Assembly (NCBI GenBank): GCA_021816165.1
Contig: JAKAYZ010000029.1
Span: 1 to 10,058 of the forward strand
Reading direction: 5' to 3'
Length of the DNA stretch: 10,058 bases
Source: Planctomycetota bacterium
GTDB lineage: Bacteria; Planctomycetota; Phycisphaerae; WQYP01
The position numbers were made by a program, and so were the translations under genes. Shown here piece after piece: positions 7,066-10,058 of the stretch (position 1 is the stretch's first letter; the number at the start of each line of letters is the position of its first letter). The notes under the pieces are model-generated. The model did not search any database. It was given only the letters and a program-made list of their open reading frames with translations, and had not been told where the DNA came from.

Positions 7066-7881
7066 ATGGCAGCAACATCCTACAAACTGGGTTTCATCGG
7101 GGGCGGCAATATGGCGGAGGCCATTGCCCGCGGGGGCATCAGCGCCGGATTATTCAAGCCTGCGGAATTATTTGTCGCGGATCCATCCGAACAGCGCCGG
7201 GAATTGCTGGCGGGGCAATTGGGCATTGCCGCATCGGCGGACTCCGCGGAAGTGGTTGCGGCATCCGAGTCGGTACTGCTGGCGGTTAAGCCGCAGAAAA
7301 TTGAAGAAGTATTGCAGCAGATTAAGCCCGTTATAAAACCGTCCACACTGCTGATATCCATTGTGGCGGCCATCTCCACGGGCTTTATTGAAAGACAACT
7401 GGGTTCCGCGGTACGTGTGGTACGGGTCATGCCCAATACCCCTGTGCTGGTCGGGGCGGGAGCCACCGGCATTTGCCGCGGAAGTGCGGCGACGGATGTT
7501 GATATGCGCTTTGCTGTGAGCATTTTCGGAGCCTGTGGAACGGTCGCAACGGTTCCGGAATCGCTGATGGATGCTGTCACGAGCCTGTCCGGATCAGGTC
7601 CGGCGTATGTGTTTTATCTGGCCGAAGCGATGACGGCGGCGGGTGTGAGTCTGGGACTCCCGCCGGCGGATGCGCAACTCCTGGCCCGCCAAACCATCAT
7701 TGGTGCCGGCCGGCTGCTGGAGCAGTCAGAAGACTCCGCGGCGGAATTGCGCCGCAAGGTCACAAGTCCGGGTGGATTTACCGAAGCGGCCATAAACACT
7801 CTGGCTGGCCAGCGGTTTGCGGACATTATCGCGGCGGCATTATCCGCCGCGGTCAAGCGCGGCGCCGAATTGTCGCGTTAA
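7066..7881 (+). CDS. proC: Pyrroline-5-carboxylate reductase
   Basis: The enzyme reduces 1-pyrroline-5-carboxylate to L-proline with NAD(P)H, the last step of proline synthesis, in the cytoplasm. The product has 271 residues, a normal length. The N-terminal Rossmann domain shows GFIGGGNMAEAI (9-20), then VLLAVKPQ (70-77) and RVMPNTPVLVGAGATGIC (120-137). The C-terminal dimerisation and catalytic domain shows SLSGSGPAYVFYLAEAM (173-189) and the family signature ending in LRRKVTSPGGFTEAAI (228-243). No expected residue is missing. The gene follows the uncharacterised 171-aa protein by 9 bp and precedes the PTPS-family gene by 23 bp, all on the same strand without a terminator between, so it probably lies mid-operon. 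Confidence 0.97.
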   Translation: MAATSYKLGFIGGGNMAEAIARGGISAGLFKPAELFVADPSEQRRELLAGQLGIAASADSAEVVAASESVLLAVKPQKIEEVLQQIKPVIKPSTLLISIVAAISTGFIERQLGSAVRVVRVMPNTPVLVGAGATGICRGSAATDVDMRFAVSIFGACGTVATVPESLMDAVTSLSGSGPAYVFYLAEAMTAAGVSLGLPPADAQLLARQTIIGAGRLLEQSEDSAAELRRKVTSPGGFTEAAINTLAGQRFADIIAAALSAAVKRGAELSR

Positions 7882-7904
7882 CTAAAATAGCGGGAAAAAA
7901 GATA

Positions 7905-8276
7905 ATGTTTGCCATTGAAGTCCAAGCAACATTCTGCGCAACGCATCAATTGCGACTGCCCGGCGGCAAACTGGAACCACAGCACGGCCACGACTGGCGT
8001 GTGACGGCGCGTGTGGCGTCCGGACAACTCGATGCCCTTGAAACCGTTATGGATTTTCACATGCTGGAATCCATGCTTAAGGAAATTTGCGCATCGTGGC
8101 ATTACCGGCACATGAATGATATTGCCCCATTTGACCGCGCCATTAACCCATCCGCCGAGCGAATAGCCCAGCGTATTGCCGAACTTCTGGCACCGCAAAT
8201 AGCGCCAGGAGCCAAATTGGTGAGTGTCTCAATTACCGAGGCTCCAGGGTGTGTGGCCATTTTCATGCCTGAATAA
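7905..8276 (+). CDS. 6-pyruvoyl-tetrahydropterin synthase / QueD-family protein, Glu-type (PTPS-III-like)
   Basis: The protein has 123 residues, typical of the T-fold PTPS/QueD (6-carboxytetrahydropterin synthase) family. Zinc ligands are intact: H14 (FCATH), H27 and H29 (HGHDW). The pterin-anchoring Glu near the C-terminus is present as E112 (SITEAPG), as are the DF turn (D50-F51) and the PSAERIA helix (82-88). In QueD the catalytic Cys lies four residues before HGH; here that position is L23 and the next residue is Glu, giving E24-P-Q-H-G-H. E-x-x-H-G-H is the signature of PTPS-III, which converts dihydroneopterin triphosphate to 6-hydroxymethyl-dihydropterin and can replace FolB in folate synthesis. 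The usual Asp-His dyad before R-x-L-N reads H66-Y67 (WHYRHMND), a further departure. A role in folate rather than queuosine synthesis is inferred. A weak ribosome site, GGGA (7892-7895), lies 9 nt upstream. It is the last gene of the cluster. Confidence 0.92.
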   Translation: MFAIEVQATFCATHQLRLPGGKLEPQHGHDWRVTARVASGQLDALETVMDFHMLESMLKEICASWHYRHMNDIAPFDRAINPSAERIAQRIAELLAPQIAPGAKLVSVSITEAPGCVAIFMPE

Positions 8277-8294
8277 CAGCGTATCGGCACCGCG

Positions 8295-10058
8295 TTACAC
8301 CGATGCCATTTTCTTTACCGCCGCCGCAGGCTGAGCCAATGCTTTTTCAATGCCCGGCAGAACATAATCACGTGCCACAACTTCCCAGCTCATCCGCGAG
8401 GCGAGTTTGTAACCCTGCTGAAGCAGGCGGTCAAACTGCGATTCCGATCGCGGCAACCGGCGATGAATCTCGGCGGCGATGGTCTGCGCCACCGAGCCTT
8501 CAATGTAATCACGGTTGGCATGATCAATCAGCAGGCAATCCTGTATGCTGTGCGGATGCGCTTCGCCGGATTGGGTGTAATCAACTTCAATGACATTTTC
8601 CGTACCCGCCGATCCGGCAACATGGCGGACAAATCCCGCACACCCGCACAAGGCGGTATAAACGCAAATAGCTCCGAAGGAAATCGGTTCAATCTGGGCA
8701 ATGCCAAACGGTTCATAAATGGATTGGCCGAATTCAAGATCCGATCCGTGCCGGATGTCCATAAATTCCATATCCGCGGGCATACGATCGCCGCAGGTGC
8801 GGCGGTCAAAGCCAAACTGGTTGATGTAAACAATTTTGGCATTTCTGCTGCGGGCGTTGAATTCCTGCACGCCGGCATAAAATGCGGCTTCACCGCCGGT
8901 AAGATCCGGATAGCCTTCACGATGCGCAACGGGCCATTTGTATGATACCTCCATATTGCGCACATCATCGGTGCGCCGGGCGGAGGTTTCGGTGGAAAGT
9001 ACCAGCAGGACGGCGGACTGATTGCCATGCCGCAATAATTTTTCCAGATGTTCCATAACGCGCACATCGCGCCACAAGCCCTTGGAAAGAACCATGCGGG
9101 TAACATGCGTGAGAACAAAATCAGGACGGTATCCCAGCAAGGTCTCGCAATAATGCTGCAGGCGGTTGCGCGAGGTCATTTTCTCTTCCAGCGACAACTC
9201 AAACGCCGGCACGCCGTTATACGCCAGATCAATATTCTTCTTTTTGAATGCGGAATCCAGAAATCTGAATTCATCGACAATGTAATCCCCGACGGCAAAT
9301 ATATTGTCACAATGTTTGGCCGCATCAACCAGCGGGTATTTGTAGAAGAATTTCTGCGAACCAAACACATCATTGACATTCAGGCCCTCCCGCGTGGCCT
9401 GTCGCATGGCGTTGTAAAATGCAATGTCCTGGCCAGGATGAGATTCCACAATCCGGCGCATGGGTGCCACTTCATGGGCATAAAAGATGGTGCGAAAGTG
9501 CGCCGGCGCATTGAGCCGGGCCGCCAGAGCAGTGGGCATTCCCATATATTCATGGGAAAGAAGCACCGCCGGGTGCGACACACTGCCGCACCCGATGGCC
9601 AAAAGCGCATCAATGGCCGGTTCGGCAATACGCAGGTACTGCTCGTAATCCCAGACATATTCATACCGGTTGGATTCAATGCCGAACTTTTCAAACAGAT
9701 GAAATTTAAACATCCCAATGCGGGACTGATCGAAATGATTCACGTTGATCAGCAGTACTTCCGGATGCGATGTTATGCCCGTGAATTTATCATGAAACGC
9801 CTTGCGGCCATAAATTAACTCCACATGATATTTCCGCTCCACCTCGGCCAGTGCCGAAGCCAGAGGATGGCCGGTAATGCCATCCATGGAACTGTAGAGC
9901 ACTTCGCCATCATGTCCCAGCCGTAAATCCGCCGGACCGTCGGTGTTAAACAGCGGCCCGACGAGAATATTACGATCCACATGCTCGGAGTAATGTTTGG
10001 ATGTCAGCAAGCCATGGAGAACCGCTCCGATTCCGCCAATTTTCTGTACGATTTCATG
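8295..10058 (-). CDS. Glycogen-synthase-like GT-B glycosyltransferase, partial (N-terminus beyond right edge)
   Basis: The frame is open to the right edge, giving 587 visible residues; a TTG at 10010 is only an internal Leu codon. The 16 residues before it, HEIVQKIGGIGAVLHG, match the donor-binding K-x-G-G-I loop at the start of glycogen and starch synthases, so only the first few residues are probably missing. In visible numbering, the N-terminal half shows LLSHEYMGMPTALAARL (166-182) and TIFYAHEVAP (190-199), then DIAFYN (211-216), YPLVDAAKHCDNIFAVGDYI (241-260) and YNGVP (280-284). This order parallels the HEW...TTHAT...DFYN...AA..AD...VS...PNG layout of GT3 glycogen synthases. The C-terminal domain has R321 and K326 (TRMVLSKG) and the E-x7-E motif at E449-E457 (EPFGIAQIE), which hold the nucleotide-sugar donor. 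It should be a retaining glucosyltransferase-type enzyme in the cytoplasm, but acceptor and donor are unproven. It converges with the PTPS-family gene across 18 bp and no terminator is obvious there. Confidence 0.9.
   Translation of the reverse strand, partial: HEIVQKIGGIGAVLHGLLTSKHYSEHVDRNILVGPLFNTDGPADLRLGHDGEVLYSSMDGITGHPLASALAEVERKYHVELIYGRKAFHDKFTGITSHPEVLLINVNHFDQSRIGMFKFHLFEKFGIESNRYEYVWDYEQYLRIAEPAIDALLAIGCGSVSHPAVLLSHEYMGMPTALAARLNAPAHFRTIFYAHEVAPMRRIVESHPGQDIAFYNAMRQATREGLNVNDVFGSQKFFYKYPLVDAAKHCDNIFAVGDYIVDEFRFLDSAFKKKNIDLAYNGVPAFELSLEEKMTSRNRLQHYCETLLGYRPDFVLTHVTRMVLSKGLWRDVRVMEHLEKLLRHGNQSAVLLVLSTETSARRTDDVRNMEVSYKWPVAHREGYPDLTGGEAAFYAGVQEFNARSRNAKIVYINQFGFDRRTCGDRMPADMEFMDIRHGSDLEFGQSIYEPFGIAQIEPISFGAICVYTALCGCAGFVRHVAGSAGTENVIEVDYTQSGEAHPHSIQDCLLIDHANRDYIEGSVAQTIAAEIHRRLPRSESQFDRLLQQGYKLASRMSWEVVARDYVLPGIEKALAQPAAAVKKMASV

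Noticed and set aside
8277..8303. Possible bidirectional terminator between the convergent genes
   Set aside because: Only a 5-bp ATCGG/CCGAT stem with mismatched interior and no T-tract on either strand.
9048..9818. A 256-aa open frame on the plus strand
   Set aside because: It lies wholly antisense to the glycosyltransferase, whose motifs are clear. It has no Shine-Dalgarno sequence or family resemblance and is explained by codon bias on the opposite strand.

Overview
The window looks like a chromosomal segment from a free-living bacterium with moderately high GC. The lineage is probably Planctomycetota, perhaps a Phycisphaerae-like group. This is an inference from a long single-pass SurA/PpiD-like protein, a glycogen-synthase-like glycosyltransferase and a Glu-type PTPS homologue. 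No rRNA or tRNA gene is present to settle it. There is no CRISPR array, insertion sequence, integrase or phage structural gene.

Layout, left to right. Positions 1-2988 hold a minus-strand pair: a SurA/PpiD-like membrane-anchored protein (985-2988) followed after 9 bp by an MFS transporter (1-975, C-terminus outside the window). A 378-bp divergent intergenic region (2989-3366) carries one plausible sigma70-type promoter for each side. The plus strand then has a complete pyruvate phosphate dikinase gene, ppdK (3367-6033), ending at a strong intrinsic terminator (6083-6118).

Directly after the terminator a new promoter appears to drive a compact four-gene plus-strand cluster. It contains an uncharacterised 116-aa protein (6194-6544), a 171-aa protein with HEPN-like helical features (6541-7056, GTGA stop/start overlap), proC (7066-7881), and a 6-pyruvoyl-tetrahydropterin-synthase family protein (7905-8276). 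The last converges, with an 18-bp gap, on a minus-strand glycogen-synthase-like glycosyltransferase (8295-10058, N-terminus outside the window).

Most of the window is housekeeping: PPi-linked pyruvate/PEP interconversion, proline synthesis, pterin/folate or queuosine chemistry, glucan or sugar transfer, and envelope protein handling. The best candidate for something undescribed is the coupled gene pair at 6194-7056. It is organised like a two-component accessory module (possibly toxin-antitoxin-like or nucleotide/RNA-related) placed in front of proC. The second most notable item is the PTPS homologue. It lacks the catalytic Cys, has Glu in an E-x-x-H-G-H motif (the PTPS-III signature linked to folate synthesis), and also appears to have lost the usual Asp-His dyad.
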